Shown here in pieces: positions 53,506 to 64,000 of a stretch of DNA of 64,000 nucleotides. Source of the stretch: Isochrysis galbana (taxonomy: Eukaryota; Haptophyta; Isochrysidales; Isochrysidaceae); the NCBI GenBank assembly GCA_018136815.1, contig CM030938.1, positions 2,397,028-2,461,027 on the forward strand. Reading direction: 5' to 3'. The position numbers were made by a program, and so were the translations under genes. Below the pieces are notes generated by a model. The model saw nothing but the letters and a program-made list of their open reading frames with translations. It was not told where the DNA came from and did not search any database. Each line of letters begins with the position of its first letter. The first letter of the stretch is position 1.

Positions 53506-53694
53506 GAACGCTCGAGCTCGAGGCCCACACAGCGTACGAGCAGGCAGTAAGGGACCGAGAGGGGAGGGGTGGGGGGTGGGGGACGGTGACGAGCGACGAG
53601 CGACGAGCGACGAGGGGGGCTCAGTGCAGCCGCCGATATTCCCAGTTGTAATTATTTTTTATTTATAGATAGGTGACGACCGCGATCCCTTCAT

Positions 53695-54295
53695 TCAAAT
53701 CGCGTCACTGCGCTGACGGTGGCCGCCAGCGCGCCCTCCTCGAGCGAGTCAGGGACCCATCTACCGCCTACCGCCCACGTCATCACCTTCTCCTCCGTCG
53801 CCGACGACCTGACCATTAAGACCGTCCTCGCCGACGCCGCCGTGCGCGACCACGACCTCGCCAAGGCGGACGTGCCCAACGCATACATGAACGGCACCCG
53901 CCAAGAGCGCCCCCTCACCTACCTCGCCCTCCGACCACCCTCGCCCACCTCACCCACGCACGACGACGGCTCGCCCCTTTGCGTCGAGTGCGCAGCAAGT
54001 TCCCTCTTGGGCGAAGTGCCCGCGGGGCGCGAGTGGCAGGACCGTTTCTACTCCGAGCTCACCTCGCGTGGCTAGCTTCGCGCGGAGGACGTCAACGACC
54101 TTTGGCTTTTCCCCGCGCCCGACGGCCTCTGCCGCCTCGTCGTCGTCGTCGACGACCTCCTCTTTTCCGAGGACTCCACCCTGCGCCGCCGCGTCAGCCG
54201 CGACCTTTGCGCCCACCTCTCCGGCCTTTTCGGCGACGTCCGCTACGATCCCGACCCCACCTCCCTGAAATCTTCGTACACGAAGGGAAAAAAAT
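53695..54295 (+). mobile_element. Copia reverse-transcriptase fragment (fossil)
   Basis: The reading LAKADVPNAYMNG followed by GREWQDRFYSELTSRG and VVVVDDLLFSED corresponds to the Copia RT core (D-V-x-NAFLxG ... GR-x-W ... YVDDLL). It is very GC-rich, unlike the 8.8-11.7 kb element, so it is a different Copia lineage. Only this part survives; broken. The similarity ends near 54290. Confidence 0.75.
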
Positions 54296-55162
54296 AAACA
54301 AGTCGGAATTCCTGGACTCGTGGGAGCGCGTAGTGCAACAAGCCTCGCGCCTTCTCAACGAAGCGAGAGAAACCCCGCCCGACCCGGCCCCCTCCGCGGC
54401 ACGGCCGGAGGCGCCGGGCGACACATCCTCGACGGAGGAAACCACTTGAGAAATCAGGGTTTCAGAGAGTGATACCTACATAACTAGAATGAACAATACA
54501 TGGATATGTTACCCCCCAGGGTATGTATCTGTGACAACAGCACAGGATATAAATAACATTATTTATTATTTTGGTTGTGAGAATGGCACCAGAATATTCA
54601 GCCTCAGCGCTGGATGGTGACATTGAGCGTTACATCTTGGAGAACCACTGAATTGGGCAACCCGGGTAGAAGGAGAAAGCACCACTGCGAGCTCTACATA
54701 CACATCCAGGATGTGCGGCTGCGCAAACGAGCAAACGAGTAGCGAGTAGTCTTAAAGACTACCGTGTTGTCTTGGGAATGGGGGGGAAGACAACGGAGAA
54801 TGTCAGCCTCCTTTGCCGCCTTTTATCCAACGGCAAAAGCCTCGCCGAACTTCCCCACGGTTCGCCCGACTTGCTCGGCGAGACGCCTTCAACACACAGC
54901 AACACCTTCAACCTTAACCTTGATTCAAGGACAAAACGACGCCTCCTATAATATTTACTCATCTTAAAGCTCAAGTGAATCTCGACCCCAAGAAATGCGA
55001 GCCATTTAGTGAAGGATTAATCCACCTTGGTTCAGGTACAACTCATCATTCACTATTCACTGAAGCTTAATTAAAGCTTAGATTTATGTGTAAACCAAGA
55101 TATCTCTTTTGTCTTCTTTCCGAGAGCCAAGACGTCATAAAAACTCGAAATGCATACACCGT
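54296..55162. other. Intergenic
   Basis: 54300-54449 continues an open frame (KINKSEFLDSWERVVQQASR) of unknown origin. The rest is AT-richer with nothing recognised; the 3' flank of the SNARE gene lies at its end. Confidence 0.3.
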
Positions 55163-55891
55163 CTATCGCCGAAGAGCCTTGGTGCGCGTGTTGATTGATG
55201 CCAGATTATTGGCATTTGAATCAGCTTTGTCGTGGATACTGTCAAGCTCTTTTGACTGTGCCTTCAGCTCGGTATTCATCGTCTCCGCTTGCAGCCGAAG
55301 GCCAGATACCAAGGCTGCGATTTGCGACATGGCATCTGATTGGCCTATTTCCATGGCGGCTGACTCTCGAATACTCCCATGTTGCTCAGTGGCCTGCTGC
55401 TTTTCTCCACCGTCGCCGGTACCTTTACTTGAATCTCCCAGCTTTGGTTTGCTCAAGGCAGTGTTCCCAGTATCAGTTCCGGACTTGCCACCATCTTTAG
55501 CCAGCATCCCAGCCATCCAATTTGCGGCAGCGCCGCGCCACGACTCCATGCCACGCAACAACTTTTCAGACGTCTTCAGATTAGCCTCAACCTGTGCCTG
55601 GTGCGTGCGGATACTCTTCAGCTGCTCCTTCTGCTGATGAAGCGTCTTTAAAGTCTCGGCACCTACGTCATATGAATTCTGAGCCGTCTTCAGACTGCGG
55701 GCAAGCGATGCCTCGATTGCATTTTCATGCGCTGCTGTGCGTTGTTGCAGTGACTCAAGACTCTCATCGTCTCCAGCTGGAGACCAGGAGTTTACCTTGC
55801 CATGGCTGCTGTGGCCACTCGGATCTCTTGAGCCAATCATATCAGCCCTGGCCGGCGGGACTCCTCCCAGCTTGTATCCGGCGGCACGCAT
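55163..55891 (-). CDS. SNAP-25/SNAP-29-like Qb/Qc SNARE
   Basis: 242 residues, single exon, from ATG 55891; a second methionine is at 18. The two SNARE helices expected of this family are present. The Qb helix (about 60-113) is SLKTAQNSYDVGAETLKTLH, then QQKEQLKSIRTHQAQVEANL, with glutamine in the QKEQL layer region. The Qc helix (about 186-238) contains IAALVSGLRLQAETMNTELK and AQSKELDSIHDKAD, again with glutamine near the central layer. The linker (120-180) is Gly/Lys/Asp-rich and lacks the cysteine cluster that palmitoylates SNAP-25. There is no C-terminal membrane anchor, so it resembles SNAP-29 and plant SNAP33. It would join an R-SNARE and Qa-syntaxin in membrane fusion at the plasma membrane or endosome/autophagosome; the compartment cannot be read. 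Confidence 0.85.
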   Translation of the reverse strand: MRAAGYKLGGVPPARADMIGSRDPSGHSSHGKVNSWSPAGDDESLESLQQRTAAHENAIEASLARSLKTAQNSYDVGAETLKTLHQQKEQLKSIRTHQAQVEANLKTSEKLLRGMESWRGAAANWMAGMLAKDGGKSGTDTGNTALSKPKLGDSSKGTGDGGEKQQATEQHGSIRESAAMEIGQSDAMSQIAALVSGLRLQAETMNTELKAQSKELDSIHDKADSNANNLASINTRTKALRR

Positions 55892-56486
55892 CCAAATAAG
55901 AAAAGTTGAGAGATGGACTCGAGGAACACCGAGGACAAGAGATGGATCAACTAGCTCACGCCTCAGTGAGTCCGCCCAAGCTCCTGCTGGTGCAAGATCG
56001 AGCGGGCGTGTGAGGAGTGCGAGCCCGCTCGATGTGATCGACCGGAGGGAAGGAGAATCGAAAAGGAAGTATGAAAAGTACGAGTAGGAGTTCTAGAGAG
56101 AGCTTGCTAAGGAGGAGAGGGGCATGGCCGTTGCTTTCGTCGCCCGACCCCCACAGCCCTATAGAGGTAAGAGGTAAGAGCTGGGGGGTGCTTGGAGTGA
56201 TTCGATGTGGTAGAGTGTCCTTCCCACCCTCGAACTGGTGAGTGCTTGCGGATCTGGCATTGGCCACCACCAGGGTGCCATAATACTTTCAGGGGTTCAG
56301 GGGGCCAAGTGTATTATGTATTATACGTTATACGTATTATTAATCCAATACATGTACTAGTATAATACAAATGTATTATTTCAGGTGGGCAGTGATAGTG
56401 CTAGTGCCACTACTAACTATGTATACATATATATGATGTATGTATGTATGTAGTAGTAGTAGTAGACTATACCTTAAACTATTGTT
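55892..56486. mobile_element. Small Copia Gag-region piece (fossil) and AT-rich microsatellite
   Basis: 56180-56275 on the minus strand shares RQF(K/E)GGK-type sequence with the Copia leader/Gag region at 25830-25880; broken and tiny. 56300-56465 is AT-rich with palindromic attatac/gtataat words and tgta/tag microsatellites. 55893-56100 is the upstream flank of the SNARE gene. Confidence 0.45.
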
Positions 56487-56489
56487 ATG

Positions 56490-57582
56490 GTTTTAGCGAT
56501 GGAGCGCGCGCCGACCGCTCCCACCTCCCAGCCCCCCGCCGCCACGACGCCCCACCGGGGCCGCCCCAAGCCGCCGGAGCCGAAGCGCTCGCAGGCCGCC
56601 CCCCTGACTGACAGCGATGTGGACATGATCCTACCGCCCTCGCCTCCTCAACAGCCACACAAGCAGGGAACAGGCAGAGTCCTGTTCCCTGCAGAACAAT
56701 AGAGCCAGCCTCTCGCCCTGCCGCCAGCCACTGCCGCCATGCCAACGCAACAAGGACTCCCCATGGTGGGTGGCAGCCTTGCTGCCACCCCCATGGTGGC
56801 AACTCCTACCTTCAGTGCACCCCTCGGGGGCGGGCACTTGACTCAACAATCAATCCTTGGAGCCTTTACGGTTTCCAACCCCTCCAACAATTCAGCACAG
56901 AAGTCGTACGCTGAGGCGGCCGGCCCCAAAGGGAAGCACCCGCAAGAAGCACAGAAGGTCTCACCTCCACCAACTCAACAACCACCACCGCCCTCGCGCA
57001 AGCGAGCGGACCCCCAGTCGGAACCGAAATCGTTCCAAACCCACACCACACAATTCGCCTCCACTGCGCGATGCTGGTCGACCGCCTACCAAACCGCGAG
57101 GCTCTCGATTCGTCCCCTCTCGTAATGCCCACGGTGGTCACGCCCACGGAAGATTATCGCATCGCGGTGACGATCGTCCACACCGGAGTCGATGCGCTGA
57201 CCCTGCCGTCTCAGCATCCGATAGCTTCGCTCCAGGTGCGTTTCAAGTTACACCAGGGCTGGACTCCGACTGGAAGCGAGGGGGATGGTGACCCTGTCAC
57301 CGCGCTGAGCGAGGAACAACGAGCCCTACTCGACTCAGCCACCATCGATCCAGACCGGCTTCTTTCCGACGATCAACGAGAAGAAGTACGCCAACACGCC
57401 AACTCCTGGCCCGGCGCATCAAAGCTTTCGCGTTGCACCCGGGGGCTCCGAACCATACGCACGTTCTCGAGGTGGAGTTGCCACTCAACCCCGGCGCTGT
57501 TCCTCACCGGCATGCTCCGTCTAGAGTGGGCCGCGCAGGCGAGCTCATCATAGAAGAGGAGGTAGCCAAGATGGAAGCCACC
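56490..57582 (+). mobile_element. Ty3/gypsy-like Gag-Pol fragment (fossil)
   Basis: The 5' part is Pro/Gln-rich with SYAEAAGPKGK, typical of Gag-like regions. 57070-57580 contains GVDALTLPSQHPIASLQV and then VLEVELPLNPGAVPHRHAPS followed by EEEVAKME. This fits the spacer between protease and reverse transcriptase and the RT entry of Ty3/gypsy Pol. Broken in several places; it ends where a Copia-type fragment begins at about 57583. Confidence 0.55.
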
Positions 57583-58007
57583 CTTGAACTGTCGAGTGCG
57601 GGCGGTTCTGGCTGTGGCTGTCACTGAAGTTGTTGAGTGATTTGGCCATGTGGTCCAGGTCACACCACTTGGAGGAGCGTGAGGCGCGGTCGGCGGCCGC
57701 TGAGTCGAAGAAAAGATTTTCAACGAATTTGTCGAGTGTATTCGTTGTGGTGTTGTACCCTTGAGCGGCGTCGTCGAGCGCGCTATGGTCTATGGTTGTA
57801 GAAGTTGGGGTGGTCTCTCGGCGGGGGTACCACGTTAGAAATTGTAGTCTTGTAAGAGGTCTTGTTGGCTAGCATCCCTAGCCACATACACCGGACGAGC
57901 CATGCACCAACCGCGCATACCCCCATCGTGGGGTAGGGGCTCCGTTGCCGATGAGGCACGGTCCCTCAGCACTAGGATTAAACTAGGACAACAAGAAAAC
58001 TCTGACA
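57583..58007 (-). mobile_element. Copia-type LTR, leader and Gag start (fossil)
   Basis: The LTR (57833-58007, 175 bp) starts TGTCAGAG on the minus strand. TGGTACCCCCGCCGAGAG and the leader follow, then a Gag-like start. Near-identical to 25830-26165 in the leader. Broken; inserted next to or recombined with the gypsy fragment. Confidence 0.75.
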
Positions 58008-58554
58008 AGCTCCGTTGAGTCTTCCAACCATCTTTCAAGCAGAGTTTCAGCTATGCAAAATCCCTCTGTTTGAACCATCCAAAGGGTGGTCCATGAATAG
58101 ACAGCATCGTGATGTAGAACAGAGGTAACATCGCTAGCGTTCGTGACGGCGATACGGTGACACTCCAGGACGACGTTGCCACACTGCCACACTGAGAGTA
58201 GAACTGAGAACTGAGGTATCTATAACAAAACACGACTTATGTTTAAACACTCCCCCACAGCGATATCTCGCTGAAGACTCAAGCATCCTCATTTAACAGG
58301 TCACGGCGATGACGGAGGAACGATGTTTTGTCCAGACACGGTGACACTCCAGGACGCCAGGACGACGTTGCCACACTGAGAGTAGAACTGAGGTATCTAT
58401 AACAAAACACGATTTATGTTTAAACACCCTCGCTTTCCTGCGTGTGAACCCGTGATCACGGCGCAGGCAGGTCGGCGGGTAAACAGACCGGGGACGAGGG
58501 GAGGAGGGTTGAGGGGTCGGTCGTCGCAACCTGTCGAGGATTGCGCAAGCGACG
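58008..58554 (-). mobile_element. Copia 3' end with repeated LTR piece (fossil)
   Basis: 58245-58340 (gtttaaacactcccccacag, then cggcgatgacggagga) matches the polypurine tract and pol end of the 8.8-11.7 kb element. An LTR-type piece (gtgacactccaggacg through acttatgtttaaaca) occurs twice, at 58158-58252 and 58341-58428. A relative of the intact-looking element with a different LTR. Broken. Confidence 0.55.
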
Positions 58555-59200
58555 ATGACCAACCACGACTCGGACGTGGAGGTCCACTTTTTGCTTGCGT
58601 TGCCCTTAATAGTGGGCTGCATTCTATACGCATGGCGCCGACATATGGTAAACGGGGGCAAGTTTGTAACGAGGCACTCGCTAAATTTTGTGACTGGCAC
58701 GCTTGGCTGTCTGTGGGTGGCCTATAGATGGAGCACGCCCATGGTGCTTCAAATGTTTCTTTCCTGTACTGCCGTCCTCGTAACAACAATAATTTACCAC
58801 GGTGCTCATTGTATTGGTCACGAACGATGGGCTGACAGAGTCATGATGAAGTGCGCTGCTTGCCCAACCTTGTCCACCCGCCCCGCGATGCTCTTGCAGA
58901 GTCAAAATGCCGGATTCACGCTCATCTGCACACATGTGCGCATGTACCACGCACAGATACGACTTCATCGCCGTAGCAGTATCGGCTTTGTCGCTAATCA
59001 AGACTTCTCAACCGGGCAGCATGCGCCAAGGTATCATTGCAGCAACAATGTTTTGCTTTGTAATTTGGATACCCTCTTTTCACCCTTGCCATAAGAGGCT
59101 TCCGCTGAATCCGACTCAAAGTATTCTGCATATGATTGGTGCCATTGTGCACACGGCCGCTGCATCTATTCTTGCAATGGGGCGCGAGGGCAACGATTAG
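58555..59200 (+). CDS. Small multi-pass membrane protein, unknown family
   Basis: Two exons are inferred: 58555-58850 and 58900-59200, with a 49-bp intron (gtgcgc...cttgcag), giving 198 residues. Hydrophobic segments: LLALPLIVGCILYAW, NFVTGTLGCLWVAY, LQMFLSCTAVLVTTIIYHGA, YDFIAVAVSALSLI, IIAATMFCFVIWIP and MIGAIVHTAAASILAMG, about six helices. Polar residues inside or beside helices stand out: YHGAHCIGHERWAD, HRYDF, SILHMIGAIVH. Such His/Asp patterns occur in the CREST/ceramidase-type membrane hydrolases, but I cannot confirm membership. ATG 58555 is the first in frame and follows a Copia fragment by about 125 bp. Splicing keeps the frame and continues the helix pattern, which supports the model. 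Confidence 0.6.
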
Positions 59201-59700
59201 CATGATTATGGAAGAGAGTAGGAGGAGGAGCACATTGCATGTTGCCATGATGACCGAACCAGGTGTGATCTAATGATGCTGTTATGGAGGAGGAGCATAT
59301 TGTGTGTTGATGAAAATAAATTCTTAATACAATATTCTCGCCACGCACGCGGCCCTGTGCTCTACCTCGCAGCCAGCCACCCCCATCTTTGCAGAAAAAA
59401 AGGGCAAGCTGAAAATGAATACCAACTTCGAGACTTCGAGTTAGTGTTAGTGGCGCAGGCACTAGACCTCAAAGCGAAACTCGCCTGAAACGGGACGACT
59501 GACTGCGACATGAGACCCTCTCACGACGGAATCGATCACTAACCTCGGATTACTCGATACCGCCGAAACATGAAACATCCGTCATCCGTGTGACACCATC
59601 AACATCAACAGAAGCAGGCCACCCAGAAGCATAGGACATAGGAGGAAGGCGGGAACCTCACCATTGGGGCCAGGCGCACCCCGCTCGGCCCCACCACCCC
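59201..59700. other. Intergenic
   Basis: 59270-59345 contains gaatattctcgcc-type words from family A. Otherwise nothing recognised. Confidence 0.3.
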
Positions 59701-60020
59701 CGCGACCTGAGCCCCTAAGTAGAGCACAAGGGGAGATGCCATAAGGCGGGAAGTGAGGGAAGGGAGGGGGGACGGGCGTGGTTACAGAGTGACAACGCAA
59801 TGAATGCCGCGCGCGAGGCGAGAAAGTATATTGAAAGGTGTTTTTTTCTACTTCGCAGCCAGCAGCCACGCCCTTTCTCTAGGGCCGGGTCAGAGTTTCG
59901 CGCCGGACCCCCCAAAGTTTCGCGTGAAAATTTCGCAAAAAGTTCCCGGATAAAAAAAAACTTCTTAATATCCTCGCCGCGCGCGCGACTCTGCATCTTA
60001 ACTATGCAGCCACGCCCGCT
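59701..60020. repeat. Two family A copies in opposite orientation
   Basis: 59708-59850 is a plus-strand copy (cccctaagtagagcacaagg). 59950-60020 is a partial minus-strand copy (acttcttaatatcctcgccg). Together they form an inverted pair around about 100 bp. Confidence 0.55.
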
Positions 60021-60120
60021 GCGTGCCATTCGTTCTTCCTTTCTTTTACCGAAAACGCGGCGAAACTAATGTTAAACGTTGGTACCCCCTCCGCGAGAAT
60101 CGCGAAGAAGAACGGGCGAG

Positions 60121-60432
60121 ATGGAGGCAATCATCGAAGGAATCGTGAGAGGAATCGCAGCGAAGGGGGTCCGGCTCGTTCGGCCGGGTAACGTTACCCA
60201 TATGGTTCCAAGCCTGGTAGACCTAGTGAGCTGGCGACAGAAATTTCCCCGTCTTACAATATTTGTGCCTTGCATGAACGGCCTCACTAAAAATATATCG
60301 GAGGGGGGCCGACTGTATTCCGCGCACCGTCTTCGAAGGCCTGAAATTCGGTATTTTTCGAAAATTTCGCCGGACAACCCCCACTTTTTTTTGCTGATCC
60401 ATCCTACCGGAACCTATAGGGAGCTTATTTAG
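60121..60432 (+). CDS. Hypothetical 103-residue protein
   Basis: From ATG 60121. It starts MEAIIEGIVRGIAAKGVRLV and continues through MVPSLVDLVSWRQKF to LLIHPTGTYRELI. Amino-acid composition is ordinary, unlike the low-complexity ORFs around it, but no family is recognised. It could be a small gene or an element piece; the following repeat family E begins 50 bp downstream. Confidence 0.35.
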   Translation: MEAIIEGIVRGIAAKGVRLVRPGNVTHMVPSLVDLVSWRQKFPRLTIFVPCMNGLTKNISEGGRLYSAHRLRRPEIRYFSKISPDNPHFFLLIHPTGTYRELI

Positions 60433-60479
60433 CCCGTCATTCACCCATTGCAGCTGGTGCCCTCCGCACCCCCATAGTG

Positions 60480-61180
60480 ATGTCGAACACGCGATGACCA
60501 CTGGCTCGTAGGCAGAGGGCCGTTCGATCGAGCCGGCAGCTGACGCGGCCGTGAAAGAGTCGTTGGTTGTTGCTTGCGGGAATATGTCTGAGAGGTCATA
60601 GTAGAAGTCGGGTCTGACTGTGTCTACCATCGAGTGCTAGGGACGAAGAGAGAGACGGAGGTTCGGGGGCTCACAACGCGCGGCGTTGGAGGGTAGGGCC
60701 GAGGCTAGCTAGCGAGCTAGAGGAAGAGAGAGAACGAGAATGAGAGCTTCTTAGGTCCAAGGTAGACACGAGAGACTACAACACGGGGACTCCAAAAAAG
60801 TTCCACGTCACGCAGTCACACACGAACTAACCCAAACAGGGCGAAAACTAACCACACCCAAGACGGACTGTCAAGCGTCGGCACCAAGGCGGCTCATCAG
60901 CGCACAGACGTGCGACAGAGAAGTCGGAACAACGAGGGCAGACCTCGCTGGGGGACTACCACCGGTACACGAAGAGAAGACAGAAGACTGTCACCGATGC
61001 ATGAGGAGAAGACAGAAGACTGTCACCGATGCATGAGGAGAAGACAGAAGACTGTCACCGAACGTTTGATGACATCGAAAGAAAGTAAGAGAAGGGGTAG
61101 AATGTCGCCGACGAGACCTTGAGGCTTAAAATAACCCACAGGTTAGAAGTAAAAGTTTGTCATCGTATGGAATACGACAA
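60480..61180 (-). repeat. Dispersed repeat family E, copy 2 (possible retroelement 5' end)
   Basis: Same structure as 44640-45345. It includes three short tandem copies of gaagagaagacagaagactg near 60965-61055, where copy 1 has two. Both copies end outward at aatacgaca with different flanks, so this is a true element end. Broken. Confidence 0.55.
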
Positions 61181-62059
61181 GTGAGTGACCGGGCTAGGAT
61201 ATGTGCTTGTTGGCTTGTTGGCTGTATTGGGAACTTTCTACCGAAAAAAATCCTCAAATTTTCTCAACCCTGAGATGGTCATTTTCCTACCCCTACCCCT
61301 CATAAAAAAAACCTGTTTTCCATTTTTTTTGCACCCCTAATAGGTGTGCATGTGTGCATGCTAACTTTTAAAACTTTGGTATTTGCTATTCTCGGGGGTT
61401 TTAAAAGGTTTTCGCTCTTTTTGCATTCATATTCCTTATTTTACGTTTCACAATCACAATTATTCCCATCATCGAATACCAAAATAAATATCGATATGGT
61501 GTACGGAATGCACCTCGACTCGATAAATCGGGTGGTACGCGTGCCACTTCAATAGTGCCTTAGTTAGGGGTCAATACAAATTATGTACCTAAATAGACGG
61601 GAAGGGCGTAACAAAAAAGGGAATCTCTAGTTGCACCTTCTCCCACTGTGTTTAACATCTAGGATGGGGAGGGGGAAGGTGGAAGGTGGCATCAAATGGA
61701 GGCAATCGACGCATTGGCGCGTGACGGTTCGGGTGGCCCTCTTCCCTAAAGTGGGCCATTGGATGTCACGCGCCGCAAGAGAGCGGAGCGAAATGCAGGA
61801 GGGCCGGCGAAAATCGAAAATCGAAATCGAGACGATGACGATGAGTAGGAGTAGGTAATTCACACTCCCACTCCCACTCCCGTTGACGTCTCTATGTATG
61901 CAGGAGGACGGTCTAGAATAAAACTCATTACTAGTTGTAGACAAGTCTTGAAACCAGCCGCGCGCGAGGGGAGGGAAGGGGGGGAGGGCGTCCCGCGCCC
62001 GCAGGGAGGAAGCAGGCGGGGTGACGGGAAGAAGTGCGAGCGCAGGCCGCGAGGGCGCG
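61181..62059. other. Intergenic and kinase upstream region
   Basis: 61200-61620 is AT-rich with T- and A-runs. 61630-61960 has short ORFs only. 61970-62059 is a GC-rich leader before the kinase start. No repeat partner found. Confidence 0.35.
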
Positions 62060-63812
62060 ATGCCGCGGCGCGCGGCAGAAAAGGTGCCGGGCACCGAGCT
62101 GGCCGGCCCGGAGCAGCGGTTGTGCACGCTGCCTGGTGGGGACGAGTCTTTCGACGTGCGCGAGCTTTCGCCCTCGGCCGACTGGCGACAGCTCTCGGAC
62201 GGTGGCTATTCGGAAGTGTACAAAGCACAGCTGCTTGGTCTCACAGTGGCTGTCAAGCAAGCGACAAGCCGGAAGAAGACATCAGGAGAGGCACTTCTCC
62301 GAGAGATCCGTTATTTGCGTCTCGCTGGCGCTCACCCAAATATCGTGACCCCCTTCGGTGCTTTTGAGGAGAACGGCCGGTTGCATCTCGTGTTAGAGTA
62401 TGCTCGTCACTGTCTTCGCAACGACCGAGTAGCGCGCCAAGTCGACCCAATTCTCGTCCTTGCCGGCGTTTCTCGGGCTTTGGTTCGCCTACATGGCTTG
62501 GGTATCGTGCATCGCGACTTGAAGGTACGCGATGATCGAGCTACCTGTCGGCCATTGCGAAACATAGGCTGCGATTCTCAATATCTTGATTGACCAAACC
62601 CTGATCTGTCTGACGTTTGCAGGCTCGAAATGTGCTTGTGGCCCCTGAGAATCGAGCACTGCTGATCGATTTTGGGCTGGCGTGCCATATTACACAGGTG
62701 GATGGGCGCCCATTGTCCGCTTTGTGGTTTGGCAAATAGCCTCGTCATGTATCAGTATCCCAGCTGTAGTCGTTTTCGTGCCCCCGGAGTGCGCGCTGGT
62801 GCCCACTAGTGGGTTGCTCTGCGGATTGTGCATGGTTCGTGGCGTCTCAATCCTCTTTTCTTTGGGCCGCCGTGCGTAGGATTCCTCTGAGTGGGTGGGA
62901 CGCACTGTGGGGACCAAGAAGTACCGCCCCCCCGAAATGCGTGATGGACGAGCTGCCACAAGCGCCATTGACGTGTATTGCTTCGGACTAATGGTTGAGA
63001 AACTTTTGAGACAGGTATGTTGGCGCAGGGTGCTCAGCGATCTCTCTCCTTCTTCTCTGAGACGCGAGTCTGGACTCCAGGCAATGGGATCTGCTCTCAA
63101 TGGGATCTGCCATCAATGGTTTCCCTAGCTGCAGGCCCTTGATATCTGAAAAATGATTGCCTTCCATCATCCTATGCTCCCCATGCATTGGTTGTTCGGT
63201 GGATTGTTCCAATATATCTGCTCTTTGTCGGTACGTTCTTGACTTCCCCGCCCCTCCCCATACTCTTTTTAGCGTGAACGTGGTTCCCTAGACTCGTCGC
63301 CCCGGTCAGAAGACGGACGGGCCGAACGCCGCGACACGAAGCTTTTGCACGACCTCGCCTCACAGAGTACCCTGCATGAACCTGCGGATCGCCCGTCAGC
63401 GTGGGGCTTGCTCGTGCAGTTGCAGCGGCACGTCGGCGAGGACGTCATGCGGTGCCACGATGCGCGCACGCGTGTACCTCTGTCCGCCAACCCTCGATAC
63501 TTGCTACCGTCGGACATCATTACCGCCTCGGCTTGCGGCGAGGTGGACGGCTCAGGTGGGCATGAGTCGTTGGGCGGTGGTGTTTCCGGCCATGACTCTC
63601 CGGACCGATCGCACTCGTGTTCGCGCTCGGCTGAGAGGAGGAAACGGCGGCGATCCGCTGATGAGCTCGTAGAGGCCAGGTCGGATCCCAGTGGCCACGG
63701 CATGAGTATGGTTGACACGAGAGGCGGTCCTGCTAGTGCCAGTGCTAATGTTGCATCCCGCCTTGCTGGTGGAGAGCCGCGAGCTGTGCGTCGCGCGGTG
63801 GCACCCCGGTAG
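62060..63812 (+). CDS. Protein kinase (TKL/Raf-like)
   Basis: Four exons are inferred, all phase 0: 62060-62524, 62623-62697, 62880-63014 and 63273-63812, giving 404 residues. The kinase elements are in order: glycine loop LSDGGYSEVYKA (46-57), VAVK lysine (K66), alpha-C glutamate in LLREI (E82), HRDLKARNV (D153, N158), DFG (D171-G173), the APE-equivalent YRPPEM (P198, E199), DVYCFGLMVEKLL and RPSAWGLLVQL in subdomain XI. Spacing and HRDLKARN suggest the tyrosine-kinase-like group, so Ser/Thr specificity is the default inference. All catalytic residues are present, so it should be active. The C-terminal about 110 residues are Ser/Arg-rich and likely disordered (RSHSCSRSAERRKRRRS), with a possible nuclear signal. 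The region between VEKLLRQ and RPS is unusually rich in charged residues. The function is not identifiable beyond this. Splice sites each fall between conserved motifs and restore the frame. Confidence 0.88.
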
Positions 63813-64000
63813 CTCACCATCTACTCACCATCGATGTGAGATTTCGCTTTCATCTACTTTCCTGTGGATCGTTGCGAATTTTTAGAACTTACGCGATGAA
63901 CCCTAATTTGTGGTCGGGCTCTCGCGGCTGCTTCTATGGGCCGACAACCGATAATGACAATGCGCAGGCGGTGCGAGGCAAGTAGGCTGGAACGTTAGGC
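63813..64000. other. 3' flank of the kinase gene
   Basis: No further feature before the window end. Confidence 0.3.

Overview
This window looks like nuclear DNA of a GC-rich, repeat-laden unicellular eukaryote, most likely an alga or other protist. The reasons are GT-AG introns (about 40-320 bp, few per gene), eukaryote-only families (Qb/Qc SNARE, F-box/LRR protein, Tudor splicing factor, TKL-like kinase) and many LTR, LINE and TIR elements. A fused PabA-PabB folate enzyme and a plant-like polyol/monosaccharide transporter fit an alga, but the sequence alone does not fix the lineage. No rRNA, tRNA or CRISPR array was recognised.

Layout. 0.5-3.6 kb: aminodeoxychorismate synthase (-). 3.8-5.1 kb: a Copia 5' end interrupted by a TIR element with an 8-bp target duplication. 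7.7-8.7 kb: threonine aldolase (-), with a young but broken Copia element (8.8-11.7 kb) in its upstream region. 11.7-18.8 kb: GC-rich repeats, a foldback element, a 340-bp tandem repeat and a Glu-rich protein (16.3-17.2 kb). 18.9-21.2 kb: a putative single-pass membrane protein. 21.5-23.0 kb: a long-TIR element carrying a protein of unknown family, whose second copy lies at 43.1-43.5 kb. 24.1-25.6 kb: sugar/polyol transporter (-). 25.8-31.6 kb: repeats. 31.7-33.8 kb: F-box/LRR protein (-). 34-37 kb: repeats. 37.3-38.3 kb: SMNDC1/SPF30-like splicing factor (-) with a solo LTR next to its start. 38.6-47.3 kb: repeats, a LINE piece, a clean hAT-type MITE, an IS5-like transposase piece and a roughly 315-bp tandem array. 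47.5-52.5 kb: a six-exon gene for a large membrane protein. 52.6-58.5 kb: LINE, Copia and Ty3 fossils around a SNAP-25/29-like SNARE. 58.6-59.2 kb: a small multi-pass membrane protein. 62.1-63.8 kb: a protein kinase.

The most unusual locus is the 47.5-52.5 kb gene. It joins an N-terminal HEGAH (M50-like) membrane segment, a glutamine amidotransferase class II domain with its catalytic residues, a GlmS-like SIS domain, a further membrane-spanning region and an IQ-like tail. The genes otherwise look like unrelated housekeeping or cell-biology genes separated by mobile DNA, with no sign of a shared pathway. Several transposons end within about 100 bp of start codons (threonine aldolase, SMNDC1-like), so promoters here have probably been reshaped by insertions.
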